DNA of 38,251 bases from positions 1 to 38,251 of the forward strand of contig CAZVIK010000011.1 in the NCBI GenBank assembly GCA_964627045.1. Direction: 5' to 3'. The position numbers and the translations under genes were made by a program. This stretch comes from CAZVIK01 sp964627045 (GTDB lineage Bacteria > Acidobacteriota > Terriglobia > Bryobacterales > Bryobacteraceae). Below, in pieces: positions 15,819 to 24,277 of the stretch. Each line of letters opens with the position of its first letter. The stretch's first letter is position 1. Under the pieces are notes generated by a model that searched no databases, was not told the DNA's origin, and saw only the letters and a program-made list of their open reading frames with translations.

Positions 15819-16730
15819 ATGAGCCGCATCTACGAAGCTGTAAGAAAGTACATTGACGACGTCAGCGATGAGCTGCGGCGGGGCGGCGGCAGGCCACCCG
15901 CGGAAGGCGACCCGGACGCCGTTGTGGTTCTAACGGGGAATGGAGCGCCCGGCCCGCGCCGGCCATCCGCTCCCGCGCAGGGGCCCATCGAGAAGACTCG
16001 GGCCCGTCTGGCCCCGGAGCTGTCCCAAGCGCCGGTCGAGACCGTGGAGGCCGAGCGGCTGCGCCGCGTGGCGCTCGTCGCCGAACCGTCCGGCCCCGCG
16101 GCGGACCGTTTCCGCCTCCTGCGGCTGCGGCTGCTCGAGTCTCTCGGCCTGAAAGACCGCCGGAGGGTCCTGGTCACCAGCGCGCTGCCGCAAGAAGGAA
16201 AATCGACCGTGGCGCTGAACGTCGCTGCGGCGCTGGCCGAGGGCGGCAAGCGCGCCGTCGTCCTGGTAGACGCCGATTTGCACCATTGGACCGTCAGCCG
16301 CCAGTTGGGGCTGGACGATCGGCCAGGGCTTGCCGAGTGCCTGCAATCGGGGGCGAAGCCCGAATCCGCGATCGTACGCACCGAGCCGCTCGGATGCTAC
16401 TTGCTGCCGGCTGGCCACGCGGCCGGGAACCCGACCGAACTGCTGCAATCCTCAACGCTGATCACTTTGCTGGAAAGGCTCGCGGTCCAATTCGACTGGG
16501 TCGTCATCGATTCACCGCCGGTGGGAGTGCTGACCGATTCACTCGCCATCCAGAAGGCCACCGAGGGCGCCCTACTGGTGGTAAGGGCGGGACAGACGCG
16601 CGGGGAGGCCGCAGCCGACGCCCTGGCCCTGCTCGGGCGCGAGAATGTTCTCGCCATCGTCCTAAACGCCGTCGAGGGGCTGGAGCGGATGTACTCGAAA
16701 TACTCCCGGTATTACCGTCGAGCGCCATAA
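15819..16730 (+). CDS. BY-kinase / CpsD-type tyrosine-protein kinase of EPS assembly
   Basis: 303 residues, P-loop tyrosine autokinase that partners the upstream Wzz-like protein and controls polysaccharide length and export. Seen: an N-terminal MSRIYEAVRKY element typical of EPS-locus members; Walker A ALPQEGKST with Lys128; Walker A' VVLVDADLHH; Walker B WVVIDSPPVG; and a Tyr cluster at the C-terminus (MYSKYSRYYRRAP), the usual autophosphorylation tail. The ~95-residue N-terminal extension is Pro/Arg-rich. It is the last gene of the plus-strand block and converges on the minus-strand gene ending at 16776. No clear terminator is seen in the 45 bases between them. Confidence 0.93.
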   Translation: MSRIYEAVRKYIDDVSDELRRGGGRPPAEGDPDAVVVLTGNGAPGPRRPSAPAQGPIEKTRARLAPELSQAPVETVEAERLRRVALVAEPSGPAADRFRLLRLRLLESLGLKDRRRVLVTSALPQEGKSTVALNVAAALAEGGKRAVVLVDADLHHWTVSRQLGLDDRPGLAECLQSGAKPESAIVRTEPLGCYLLPAGHAAGNPTELLQSSTLITLLERLAVQFDWVVIDSPPVGVLTDSLAIQKATEGALLVVRAGQTRGEAAADALALLGRENVLAIVLNAVEGLERMYSKYSRYYRRAP

Positions 16731-16775
16731 CCGCCCGGTGTGAAGGGCTCGCACTCCGGCGGCGCCGTCCGGGGG

Positions 16776-17870
16776 TCAGGGGGCTGGGATCGCGGCGGTT
16801 CCTTCATTGGAGTAAGGGCTCTCGTCTCCAAGACCATCCACGCACGTTACTACGTAATAGTAAGTTGTCCCACCGATAGTGCCAGTATCCACATAACTTG
16901 TGCCGGTTAACAAGGCGGAATTGACGCGCGCGTACGGCCCGCCCCGTGCGGTCCCCCGGTAGACGTGGTAGCCCGTGGCAGGCGCCCCCGGAGGGACGGT
17001 CCAGGCCAGTTCCACCACCCGGCCGCTGGCGCCGGGAAGGACGCCCAAGTTGACGGTCACCGGGTTGGCCGGGCGGCCGTCCACGGTCAAAGCCACAGTG
17101 GCCTCCCCACGCCCGATCAAGCTGGCCGGCACCGCCACGTTGACCTGGTCCAATCCCACCATGCCGGACACCGGGCCCGCGTATTCCACCGTTGCGCCAG
17201 CACCGCCGATCTCGACGGCGACCGCCCCCAGCGAACTCCGTCCCCGGATGCCGGTTCCATATAGCTCCAGATAGAGCGCGCCGGTCTCGGCCAGCCCGTC
17301 CAGGGGTACCGGGTAGCACGAGCCGGGTGCGCACCCCGCGTTGAACACGTACCGCCGGATGCTCGAGCCGTCGCCCTTGACGACGACCGCCTGGGCCGCG
17401 GGCACTCCCTTCCCATCGGCGTTCATGGTGAAAAGGCCGGGCGCGGTGGCTTCCACCTGAAGCGTTCCGGCCGCCACCACACCGGAGGGGCCGCGAACCC
17501 GCACGTCCGCGCGCCCCGGCGGCGTCGCGTCCGCAATCTGGAAGTTGATCTGCCCGGGAGAAACGAACCAGAGCAACGCCGGGCGGCCGATGCCGTCACT
17601 GCCGGTGACGAGCACCTCGGTTCCCGCCAGTTGCGAAGGCAAGGGGCCGGCAGCGGGAGCCACTTCGGTTGCCTCCGCCAGATTCGAGCCGAATCCAGCG
17701 GCGATAGACCCGGGGGCCACGGGTGCGGATGTCAAGTAACTGGCCGCCGACACCGTCGTGATGATGGTCTCGCCGCCGGCGGCGCGGGCCGGACACATCG
17801 CTCCGGCGAGCAGCCACGCCACCATCAGGCATCTCCACCGTCCCGCCGTGTTGTCCTTGCGCCCTGCCAT
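16776..17870 (-). CDS. Secreted TIGR03437-type domain protein with C-terminal fibronectin type III domain
   Basis: 364 residues. Signal peptide: basic N-terminus, then LMVAWLLAGAMCPARA. Residues ~36-258 match the TIGR03437 pattern abundant in Solibacter-type Acidobacteria: VSAASYLTSAPVAPGSIAAG, FVSPGQINFQIAD, APGLFTMNADGKGV, LELYGTGIRGRSSLGAV, GLDQVNVAVPASL. Residues ~265-360 form a fibronectin type III domain (AWTVPPGAPATGYHVYRGTA ... TTYYYVVTCVDGLGDESPYS). No catalytic motif is seen; it is probably an extracellular adhesion or matrix module. The start is uncertain: ATG 17825 has a better-spaced GGAG but would remove the basic n-region, so I keep 17870. Confidence 0.85.
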   Translation of the reverse strand: MAGRKDNTAGRWRCLMVAWLLAGAMCPARAAGGETIITTVSAASYLTSAPVAPGSIAAGFGSNLAEATEVAPAAGPLPSQLAGTEVLVTGSDGIGRPALLWFVSPGQINFQIADATPPGRADVRVRGPSGVVAAGTLQVEATAPGLFTMNADGKGVPAAQAVVVKGDGSSIRRYVFNAGCAPGSCYPVPLDGLAETGALYLELYGTGIRGRSSLGAVAVEIGGAGATVEYAGPVSGMVGLDQVNVAVPASLIGRGEATVALTVDGRPANPVTVNLGVLPGASGRVVELAWTVPPGAPATGYHVYRGTARGGPYARVNSALLTGTSYVDTGTIGGTTYYYVVTCVDGLGDESPYSNEGTAAIPAP

Positions 17871-17920
17871 CCGCCGATGCCGTTGTTCGGCCCCCCCGGG
17901 CCGACCGCCAGCCTGTTCGG

Positions 17921-17926
17921 ATTATA
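17921..17926 (-). promoter_or_regulatory. Probable -10 element (TATAAT) of the TIGR03437-FnIII gene
   Basis: A perfect TATAAT on the minus strand (preceded by TTG) lies 50 bases upstream of the start codon in very GC-rich DNA. No convincing -35 hexamer at 16-19 bases. Confidence 0.5.
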
Positions 17927-18092
17927 CAATTCGCCGGGGTGATCCCCGCCAGAGGATGCTCGCACGCCGTGGTGACGTTGCCCTTCCATGAGTGCGAGCG
18001 GCGGAACAGGGCGGGCGCGAACTCGCTGAGGCAGCGGAGCCAAGCGGGCGATTGGTGGACCGGCGCCGAACCGCGCGCCATGGCCGCTCCGG

Positions 18093-20726
18093 TCAGGATG
18101 GCAGCCGGACCAACACGAACCCGGCCCAGAAGGCGGGGTGCTCCTCCAGGACGACCGTCCCCAAAAGCGACTCGGCCCGAACCTGCCCCGCGCGCAGCGC
18201 CGCCAGAAGGTCCAGTTGGGCTCGGCGCAGCGCCTCACCGGCCGGGTGGCCCTTGGCCAGGTAGTCGTAGAAGCGCGATGCCAGCCGCTGGGTGGGTTCG
18301 TCGGCAACGTCCCAGAGCGTGGCGATCACGCCGCGAGCCCCGGCATAGAGGAACGCACGCGTCATGCCGTTGATGCCATCGCCCGTTACTGCTCCGTCGG
18401 CGGTGCGGCAGGCGCTCAGCACCACCAGGTCGGCCTGGAGCTCCAGTTCGTAGATCTCCCGTACGGTCAGCCGCCCATCGTCATCCGGCTGTTCGGAACG
18501 CCGTCCCAGCGCGAGGAACGACTCGAAAGGCCGTTGATCGTCCAGCAGCCCGTGCGTGGCGAAGTGAAGCACTTTGGGCGCGGAGACGGCCCCCCGCACG
18601 CCGGCCTCGTAGGCCTCCGAACCCGCCAGTACCCGCACCGGCACGCCTCGCAGCGCCCGGGCGCTCAGCGCCGATTCCTTGCGCGCACCCGGCAACGGCG
18701 GCAACGCCCGGCCGCCGGGGCCCGGCGGCAACGACGTGGGGTCGGCGACGAACAGGTATCCCTGGCCGGTGGGCTCGGGTCGCCGGCTTACCACCGCCGC
18801 CGAGGGCAGGTAGGCGACGGCGTAATCCTCCAGAAGGTAGCGCCCGCCCGCACTTCGCAAGGCCGGGAAGGAAACGCGATGCAACGCTCCGTCGGCGACA
18901 ACCGTAAGCGACGATCCGGCGGCGGGCAGGAAGCGCGCCACCGGTTCCACCAACAGGCGGTACAACTCCCGCAAGGGATCGGCGGCGGGGCGAGCCGCCG
19001 TGGCTGGCCTATCTCCCCGCACCGCCGCTGGGGCCATGGGCTGTACCGAGGGAAGCGCGGGCCGCGCGGCGGCGCGCACCAGGCTCTCTAGTTTTCCGGC
19101 CGGAAGCGGGACGCGAACCGCGTCGACGGCACCCGAAGGATTGACCACCCAGATGAAGACCGCCTCGGGTCCCAGCCAATAGCTGATCACGGTGGAACTG
19201 GTTTCGCGCGCACGTTGCCGGACGATGGCGGCGGTTGCCGGAGCGATCGTCGCGAGGCTGGCCAGGTGCGGCTCCTCGCCGGAAAACGTCAGCGGACCTT
19301 CCACGCGGTCGGCCAGCGACCGGGTCGCCATCAGATCGAGAAACGCACGCGCGCGGCCGGTCTCGGCGGCTTCCAGTGCCTCCTCGACGAGTCCATTCCG
19401 GAAAAACAGATTCACGGCGAAAGCGGTGAGTTCCCGCCACGCTTCGGCGTAGCCGCGCTTGAGGAAGTCCGTGGGGCCCGCCTGCGCGCGCAGGGTTTCC
19501 ACCAGTGCGAGCGCGGCGCGCGTGTCGGCGAGCGCGCCGGGGGCGTCGCCCGCGGCGTCCAGCGCCCTGGCCCTGCGGTGAAGCGCCTGCGCCTGGTAGC
19601 CCAGGTTATTGGCGCGGCGGCTGCGCTCCACCGCAGTTTCAGCGGCGTGCAGCGACTCGGCCTTCCTTCCTGCGCGATGATGCACGTCGGCCATGTAGAG
19701 AAACTCGCTGCCGGCGCTCTCCGGATCCAGCCGCGCCGCTTCCTTCAGGTGCTCCAGGGCCTCGGCATCCCTACGGCGGGCCAGTAACACCCGCGCGTGG
19801 TTGACCAGCGTACCCGATAGCAGGCTCGGGGAGGCCGTGCTGCGCGCCACGGCGACGGCTTCCTCGCCGGCCTTTGCGGCTCGTTCGATGTCGCCCAAAG
19901 AGCGATAGGCGCCCTCCAGGCTGTTCAGGGCATAAACGATCCCCTGCTTTTCGCCCAGTTCCCGGTGGATTCGGAGGGCGGCTTCGAAATAGGGCACCGC
20001 GGCTTCGAAGCGGCAGTGCGTGGCGTGCAGGCGGCCCAGGCTGATGTTCACACGCGCTCGATCTCCGCGGTCGCCGGGAGACGCGAGCAGCGGCAGCGCA
20101 GCGCTCAACTTTTCCAGTGCGGCGCGCATGTCGCCGTTCGTGTACAGCGCGTCGCCCCAGGTGTGCAGCGTCTTGCCCTCCAGTCGCGTGTTGTTCACCG
20201 CCCGCGCCGCCGCGTGGGCCTCCTCCAGGAGGCGCAGGCGCGCTGCGCCCGGCGGGGTCAGAAAAGCCACGTTGTAGAACACCCGCGCCGCCTCGGCCTC
20301 GTCGCCCAGTTCACGGAACGTTGCCAACGCGTCTTTGTACAGCTTCAAGGAGGAATCTCGGTTGCCCGAGGCCCACTCGGTGTAAGCCAATTCGTTGCGC
20401 GCACGGGCCGCTTCCCGGCGCAAATCCGGGCTGGACTCAAATACTTGAAGTGCCTGGGCCAGGCGCTCGCGGGCTTGGGTATAGTCGCCGCGCGCGTTGT
20501 CGATGCGCCCCAAACCTACCAGCGCGCCGGCTTGCTGGGCGCTGAGCCCCAGGCGGCCAGCCTCTGCCATGCCCGTTTCGAAGAGCGCCACGGCCTTGGC
20601 GTAATCCCGCTGGTCGAAGGCGTCGCCAGCCTGCCGCAGAAGGGAATCCAGCGTGTGACCTTCAACCGGAACGGCGGGTTGCGCCCAGGCCAGGGGTGCG
20701 AGCAGCAGCCACAACGCGAGACGCAT
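18093..20726 (-). CDS. Exported TPR-CHAT (caspase-like) protein
   Basis: 877 residues. An N-terminal signal peptide (MRLALWLLLAPLAWAQ) predicts export. Residues ~25-450 are tandem tetratricopeptide repeats, for example YAKAVALFETGMAEAGRLG, YTQARERLAQALQVFE and FEAAVPYFEAALRIHRELG. The C-terminal ~300 residues are a CHAT domain (clan CD, caspase-like): catalytic His725 in LHFATHGLLDD and Cys773 in VVLSACRTADG, followed by GDGINGMTRAFLYAGARGVI. Both dyad residues are present, so it may be an active cysteine peptidase. It begins 3 bases after the stop of the anti-sigma gene, with GGAG upstream, so it belongs to the sigma/anti-sigma operon. Bacterial TPR-CHAT proteins include Craspase/gRAMP partners and gasdermin proteases, but the signal peptide and operon differ from those systems. 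The target is unknown. Confidence 0.9.
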   Translation of the reverse strand: MRLALWLLLAPLAWAQPAVPVEGHTLDSLLRQAGDAFDQRDYAKAVALFETGMAEAGRLGLSAQQAGALVGLGRIDNARGDYTQARERLAQALQVFESSPDLRREAARARNELAYTEWASGNRDSSLKLYKDALATFRELGDEAEAARVFYNVAFLTPPGAARLRLLEEAHAAARAVNNTRLEGKTLHTWGDALYTNGDMRAALEKLSAALPLLASPGDRGDRARVNISLGRLHATHCRFEAAVPYFEAALRIHRELGEKQGIVYALNSLEGAYRSLGDIERAAKAGEEAVAVARSTASPSLLSGTLVNHARVLLARRRDAEALEHLKEAARLDPESAGSEFLYMADVHHRAGRKAESLHAAETAVERSRRANNLGYQAQALHRRARALDAAGDAPGALADTRAALALVETLRAQAGPTDFLKRGYAEAWRELTAFAVNLFFRNGLVEEALEAAETGRARAFLDLMATRSLADRVEGPLTFSGEEPHLASLATIAPATAAIVRQRARETSSTVISYWLGPEAVFIWVVNPSGAVDAVRVPLPAGKLESLVRAAARPALPSVQPMAPAAVRGDRPATAARPAADPLRELYRLLVEPVARFLPAAGSSLTVVADGALHRVSFPALRSAGGRYLLEDYAVAYLPSAAVVSRRPEPTGQGYLFVADPTSLPPGPGGRALPPLPGARKESALSARALRGVPVRVLAGSEAYEAGVRGAVSAPKVLHFATHGLLDDQRPFESFLALGRRSEQPDDDGRLTVREIYELELQADLVVLSACRTADGAVTGDGINGMTRAFLYAGARGVIATLWDVADEPTQRLASRFYDYLAKGHPAGEALRRAQLDLLAALRAGQVRAESLLGTVVLEEHPAFWAGFVLVRLPS

Positions 20727-20729
20727 GGG

Positions 20730-21545
20730 TCACTCCGGTGCGCCGTCCAGACGGCGGAGCGTCTCACAGGCGTCGCGCCCGAAGGCGCCCTGCGCGCGGC
20801 ACAACGCATCCAACTCGGCCCGCGCCGGCGAGGAACGGGCCAGGCGGAGATAGGCTTGAGCCAGATACCATCGCACTTTCGGGGTCTGCTCTTCGGAAGC
20901 GGACGCGCCGGCCTCTTGCAGCGCCGCGACCGCTTCCCCGGCCTGGCCGCTGAGCAGCAGCGCCACGCCGCGATAGAAGTGAACCTCGAAGCGGGCCGGG
21001 CCCTTTCGAGCGGCCTCTCCGAAGCGTTCAGCCGCCTGTGGGTACTCCCCGCGCTGATATGACTGAAAGGCTACGACCAATTCCGGCGGCAGGCCGGGTG
21101 CTCCGGTGCTGCGGGTCACCAGCAGGTCCTCCAGGGGGAGTTCCACCGGAGCGGGCTCCAGCCGAGCCAGCAGAGTGACGTCCCTTACGGGCGCGGCCGC
21201 CGTCGCAGGTTGCTCCGACGGGTTCCCTTGGCGTTGCCGGAGCCCCACTACGAGCAACACCAGCGCCACAGCGAAGGCTGGAACCGAAGCCCAGACCAGA
21301 AGCCGCCACCGCCCCGGCCGCTGCCGCTCCCTGCGAGCCGCCTGAACCGCCGGCTCGATGCGCCGCCGCAACGCCGTAACCTCCGCGGCATCCGCCGCGA
21401 TCGGCTCCACCTGCGAGAACGCTTCCAGCAGCGCGCGGCAGGCGTCGCAACCATCCAGGTGACGGCGGAGGTCCTCCCTCTGCTCGCCGGGCAGTGCGCC
21501 CGCGCCATAGGCCTGGAGGCGCGCCGGATGGGGGCACCTGGTCAA
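20730..21545 (-). CDS. Zinc-finger anti-sigma factor with periplasmic TPR-like domain (TTG start)
   Basis: 271 residues. Cytoplasmic N-terminus with a zf-HC2 motif (HLDGCDACRALL, H-x3-C-x2-C, plus an upstream CPH), one TM helix (LLVWASVPAFAVALVLLVVG, about residues 84-104), and an extracytoplasmic C-terminal region with TPR-like helices (YQRGEYPQAAERFGEAARKG, FYRGVALLLSGQAGEAVAAL). It would hold the co-encoded ECF sigma factor inactive and release it on an envelope signal. Start: TTG at 21543-21545 overlaps the sigma stop (TTGA) and follows GGAGGAA. An ATG further upstream would lie inside the sigma gene and add a non-homologous out-of-frame translation, so I reject it. Confidence 0.83.
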   Translation of the reverse strand: MTRCPHPARLQAYGAGALPGEQREDLRRHLDGCDACRALLEAFSQVEPIAADAAEVTALRRRIEPAVQAARRERQRPGRWRLLVWASVPAFAVALVLLVVGLRQRQGNPSEQPATAAAPVRDVTLLARLEPAPVELPLEDLLVTRSTGAPGLPPELVVAFQSYQRGEYPQAAERFGEAARKGPARFEVHFYRGVALLLSGQAGEAVAALQEAGASASEEQTPKVRWYLAQAYLRLARSSPARAELDALCRAQGAFGRDACETLRRLDGAPE

Positions 21546-22018
21546 GCTTCCTCCTCTTGGCCAAGCTTCAGGTTCTTGCGCAGCAATTCGAGGCCGTAAC
21601 GTAAGTGCCCTTTCACTTGGGTCTCTCTTAAGCCCGTCAACTCCGCGATCTCCTCGCGGTTCATCCCGTGCACGTAGCGCAGCATCAGGCACAGACGATG
21701 CACGGGTTTGAGCCCGCTCGCCTCCAGCACCGACCAATCGAAGTCTTCTGCGCGGGGTGCGGCAGTGGCCGGAGCCGCCGGGACGCCCTGCTCCAGCCTC
21801 TGGCGCCGCCAATAATCGATGGCGCGGTTCCGAACCACCGTGTACAGCCAAGCCGGCAGACGGCCGGAATCGACCGTTTCCCGGTGGCGCAGCAGTTCCA
21901 GGAACGCATCCCCGGCGATCTCCTCGGCGATGTCCGCCCGTCCGACGCAGCGGCGGGCGTAACCCAGGACCGGGGCCGCGTACGTCCGGTAGACTTGCTC
22001 AAACTCCTCTACATTCAT
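21542..22018 (-). CDS. ECF RNA polymerase sigma factor
   Basis: 158 residues. Region 2 is seen as FEQVYRTYAAPVLGYARRCV, ADIAEEIAGDAFLELLRH and LPAWLYTVVRNRAIDYWRRQ. Region 4 is LMLRYVHGMNREEIAELTG followed by the DNA-recognition helix LRETQVKGHLRYGLELLRK. The linker between them is Ala/Pro-rich. It probably drives its own operon and unlinked targets. First gene of the sigma / anti-sigma / CHAT operon; its stop overlaps the TTG start of the anti-sigma factor. No strong RBS is seen within 12 bases of ATG 22018 (GGGGGAG is about 14 away). Confidence 0.92.
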   Translation of the reverse strand: MNVEEFEQVYRTYAAPVLGYARRCVGRADIAEEIAGDAFLELLRHRETVDSGRLPAWLYTVVRNRAIDYWRRQRLEQGVPAAPATAAPRAEDFDWSVLEASGLKPVHRLCLMLRYVHGMNREEIAELTGLRETQVKGHLRYGLELLRKNLKLGQEEEA

Positions 22019-22123
22019 TACGCGGCAGCAGGCTCCCCCGGACCAAAGCGCGGAAAGGTCCGCCGGACGCGAACCGCGCCGGGACCGGCCGTCAGTCCAG
22101 TCGATCGATGCGTCAAAAGACTG

Positions 22124-22129
22124 ATTATA
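22124..22129 (-). promoter_or_regulatory. Possible -10 element upstream of the ECF sigma gene
   Basis: Minus-strand TATAAT in a GC-rich context, 105 bases before the sigma start. No -35 resembling TTGACA at the right distance; an ECF-type promoter would not be expected to carry TATAAT, so this may be a housekeeping promoter. Confidence 0.4.
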
Positions 22130-22329
22130 CTGGATGCCCCTGCGGCGGCCCCGGGCAGCGGGGGCGACGCGCGGCGCACACGTGCCCCGCCGGGGATCGG
22201 CGCGGCTCTGGTGGGCCGGGAGGCGGGACCCGGAACCGGGGAGGGTAGACGTGGAAGGCGAGGGGCGAGTTTCGGCGGAACACGGATCGGTGGGTGCCGG
22301 TGGTGCGGGGGCGCTCGGAGGCGCCGTGG

Positions 22330-22363
22330 GAAAAGGCCCGCCGCGGAGTGTTGCGACGGGCCT
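22330..22363 (-). terminator. Rho-independent terminator after the beta-helix gene
   Basis: Minus strand: 7-bp perfect stem AGGCCCG / CGGGCCT (22357-22363 with 22334-22340), 16-base loop, followed immediately by TTTT. It starts about 40 bases after the beta-helix stop codon. Confidence 0.6.
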
Positions 22364-22402
22364 ACTCCCTGCTACAGGGCAGCGCGGTCCGAGACGGCTG
22401 CC

Positions 22403-23449
22403 TCAGTCGTCGGCCACCGTGGTGAAAGTCTTGCAGTCCTTCTTGATGCCCGGGATGTTGGCCGCCGTGCCAAAGGCCTCACCGCTCACCGAGCAAACCA
22501 AGTTGCCTCCGGCGTTCCCGCTGATGACGGGCGAATTCCGCACGCGCAGGGAACTGCGCTCGGTCACCAGGACCCCGCCGCCTCCGTTACCGGTGATCGG
22601 CTTGACTGGCGGCGTCTGGCCGGGGGCGACCTCGTTTGGACCAGAGGCCACGATCTGTCCCGTGGAGTTGTTGCTCAATTTGACGCCCGGACCGGCGTTG
22701 CGCGCCACTCCGGTGTCCCACAGGTGTACGACGCTTCCCATCGCGCCGGAGACGCCCGAACCCCGGTTGTCCACCACGTCCACTCTGTACAGGTAGGCCG
22801 AGGCGCCCTCTGCCAAAAGGACTCCGCCGCGCGCGCGCTCCGGCGCAGTGGGGGAGGTCCCGTTGTTTCTGATCTGGGCCGATGAGACCTGGTTCACATC
22901 CAGCATCCCCTGCAACTGGAGGCGCGACGCGTTTACGTAGATGCCGCGGTCCGAGTTGTTCTCCACCACGAATCCGTTGTTAAGACTGGCGCGGAGTATC
23001 GCGTTTTCGGTGAGGGCGATCCCGGTGGTCCCGTCCTTCACGATCAGGTGATTGTTTGTGCCGCCACAGTAGGGGAACGCTTGCACCAGGCTGGCCATGA
23101 CGGACAACCCCGTCTGGGCGCCTTCCAGGGTCAGGCCGCAGACTTTCACGTTCGAACCGGCAGAAACCAACATGGCGTTGTAGCCCAGGTCTCCATTGAC
23201 AAGCAACGGTGGGTGAATCGTGGCGCCGCCGGAGCCCTTGATCAACAGGTCCCGGAAGCCGACCACCGCAATCGTTTCCCGACAGGTTCCCGTTACGTTC
23301 ACCACATTCGCCGCCGACGGATCCATGCCCTGGATGGCGGTTTGCACGCTCTCGCCGTTGTCGCAGTTCACATTGACCTGCGCGGTTGCCGGTACAGCCG
23401 TCAGCAAGGCGACGGCGGAAAGAAGACAAACCAAACTTCGCATAGACAT
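22403..23449 (-). CDS. Secreted right-handed beta-helix protein of unknown function
   Basis: 348 residues. Signal peptide MSMRSLVCLLSAVALLTAVPATAQ, cleavage expected after TAQ. The mature chain has the pattern of a right-handed parallel beta-helix (pectate-lyase/NosD-like fold): short repeated coils rich in Asn, Gly and Val, for example LLIKGSGGATIHPPLLV, NHLIVKDGTTGIALTENAIL, GFVVENNSDRGIYVNASRLQ, GGGGVLVTERSSLRVRNSPV. I see no polysaccharide-lyase catalytic motif, so enzymatic activity is uncertain; binding to a surface glycan is plausible. Start 23449 follows GGAGGAATTGCT, a well-spaced RBS. Monocistronic with its own terminator. Confidence 0.75.
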   Translation of the reverse strand: MSMRSLVCLLSAVALLTAVPATAQVNVNCDNGESVQTAIQGMDPSAANVVNVTGTCRETIAVVGFRDLLIKGSGGATIHPPLLVNGDLGYNAMLVSAGSNVKVCGLTLEGAQTGLSVMASLVQAFPYCGGTNNHLIVKDGTTGIALTENAILRASLNNGFVVENNSDRGIYVNASRLQLQGMLDVNQVSSAQIRNNGTSPTAPERARGGVLLAEGASAYLYRVDVVDNRGSGVSGAMGSVVHLWDTGVARNAGPGVKLSNNSTGQIVASGPNEVAPGQTPPVKPITGNGGGGVLVTERSSLRVRNSPVISGNAGGNLVCSVSGEAFGTAANIPGIKKDCKTFTTVADD

Positions 23450-23568
23450 AGCAATTCCTCCATGGAAATCGAGATCGGACCAGGCGACGGGCGCGTGGCT
23501 ACGCTCACCGCCTGGGGCAAAACGAATCAGGGACTCTCAGTCGGACGGCACGGCCCTCGGGGTCGCCG

Positions 23569-24273
23569 TCAGCGCCGCGCCCTCCGGCGCAGAAGCACCC
23601 CGCCGGCAGCCAGCGCGACTAGCATCAGCGATGCCGAGGCCGGCTCGGGTACGTCGCCCGCTCCGCCCACGAGTTCTGCCGTGTACCAGGCGGACTGGGC
23701 CGTGAGCGGCACCGGACTCCCCTCGGAAGGCCAGTACGTCGCCTGGAAGGCACTAAACTGCTGTGAAGTCACCAGCAGCGTGGGGTTTGCAGTGGAGTCG
23801 AAGGGTGTAAAGATGTAGCCGGGAAGATCGCCGTAGGCCGACAACTCGTCGCCGCTGTCGGCGAGGTCTGGGATGTTCATCCCGAATTCGTGGAACGCTT
23901 CGTCGCCGGTCCCGATGACATTCCAGAAGGCCTCTGCCGGACGCGTCACCGTAATTCCGTTCGAGAGGGTGACGTTGACCGGGACGATAAACGAGTCCGA
24001 GTACGTCTCGCTGGGCGTCGGGTTCTGATCGACCACGAACGTGGCGCTGAAGGCGACGATCGAATTGACGGGTGTGGTCCCGGTGTTGCCCCAGTTGCCA
24101 AACACCGTGATCAGGATCGGGCCGGCCGAGAGGGGCGCCGCCAGGAGCAGCCACGCAACAAGCGCCGCGCCCGCCACGCGGCACGTCCGCGAGGCCGAGG
24201 ACGGCGGCCCCGCGGAGCATAGCGCGGGAGGCAACAACCGGCACATGTGCAGGAGAGTTGTCAGGCGGAACAT
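23569..24273 (-). CDS. PEP-CTERM sorted surface protein
   Basis: 234 residues. The extreme C-terminus is a PEP-CTERM signal: DVPEPAS, a hydrophobic helix (ASLMLVALAAGGVLL), then RRRARR. Exosortase (EpsH/XrtA) is known to recognise and process such tails in EPS-producing bacteria. The N-terminus has a hydrophobic export segment (VAGAALVAWLLLAAPLSAG, about residues 28-46) after a long basic region. The mature part (ILITVFGNWGNTGTTPVNSI ...) is short, Ser/Thr/Asn-rich and not recognised. ATG 24273 is chosen because GGAGGAAAA lies directly upstream; longer in-frame starts lack an RBS. No exosortase gene is in the window, so the processing enzyme must be elsewhere. Confidence 0.85.
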   Translation of the reverse strand: MFRLTTLLHMCRLLPPALCSAGPPSSASRTCRVAGAALVAWLLLAAPLSAGPILITVFGNWGNTGTTPVNSIVAFSATFVVDQNPTPSETYSDSFIVPVNVTLSNGITVTRPAEAFWNVIGTGDEAFHEFGMNIPDLADSGDELSAYGDLPGYIFTPFDSTANPTLLVTSQQFSAFQATYWPSEGSPVPLTAQSAWYTAELVGGAGDVPEPASASLMLVALAAGGVLLRRRARR

Positions 24274-24277
24274 TTTT

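Larger units (their letters stand above)
22019..22402 (-). other. Intergenic region between sigma operon and beta-helix gene
   Basis: 384 bases without a convincing gene. It holds a TATAAT at 22124-22129 (minus) facing the sigma gene and a terminator at 22330-22363 (minus) for the beta-helix gene. Bases 22140-22320 are very GC-rich and I see no further signal there. Confidence 0.7.

Noticed and set aside
16731..16775. Terminator between the BY-kinase and TIGR03437-FnIII genes
   Set aside because: Only a short GC palindrome (CGGCGCCG) without a T-run on either strand.
18093..20726. CHAT protein as part of a gRAMP/Craspase or gasdermin defence system
   Set aside because: No Cas7-type fusion, gasdermin or other defence gene is nearby, and the protein has a signal peptide and belongs to a sigma-factor operon.
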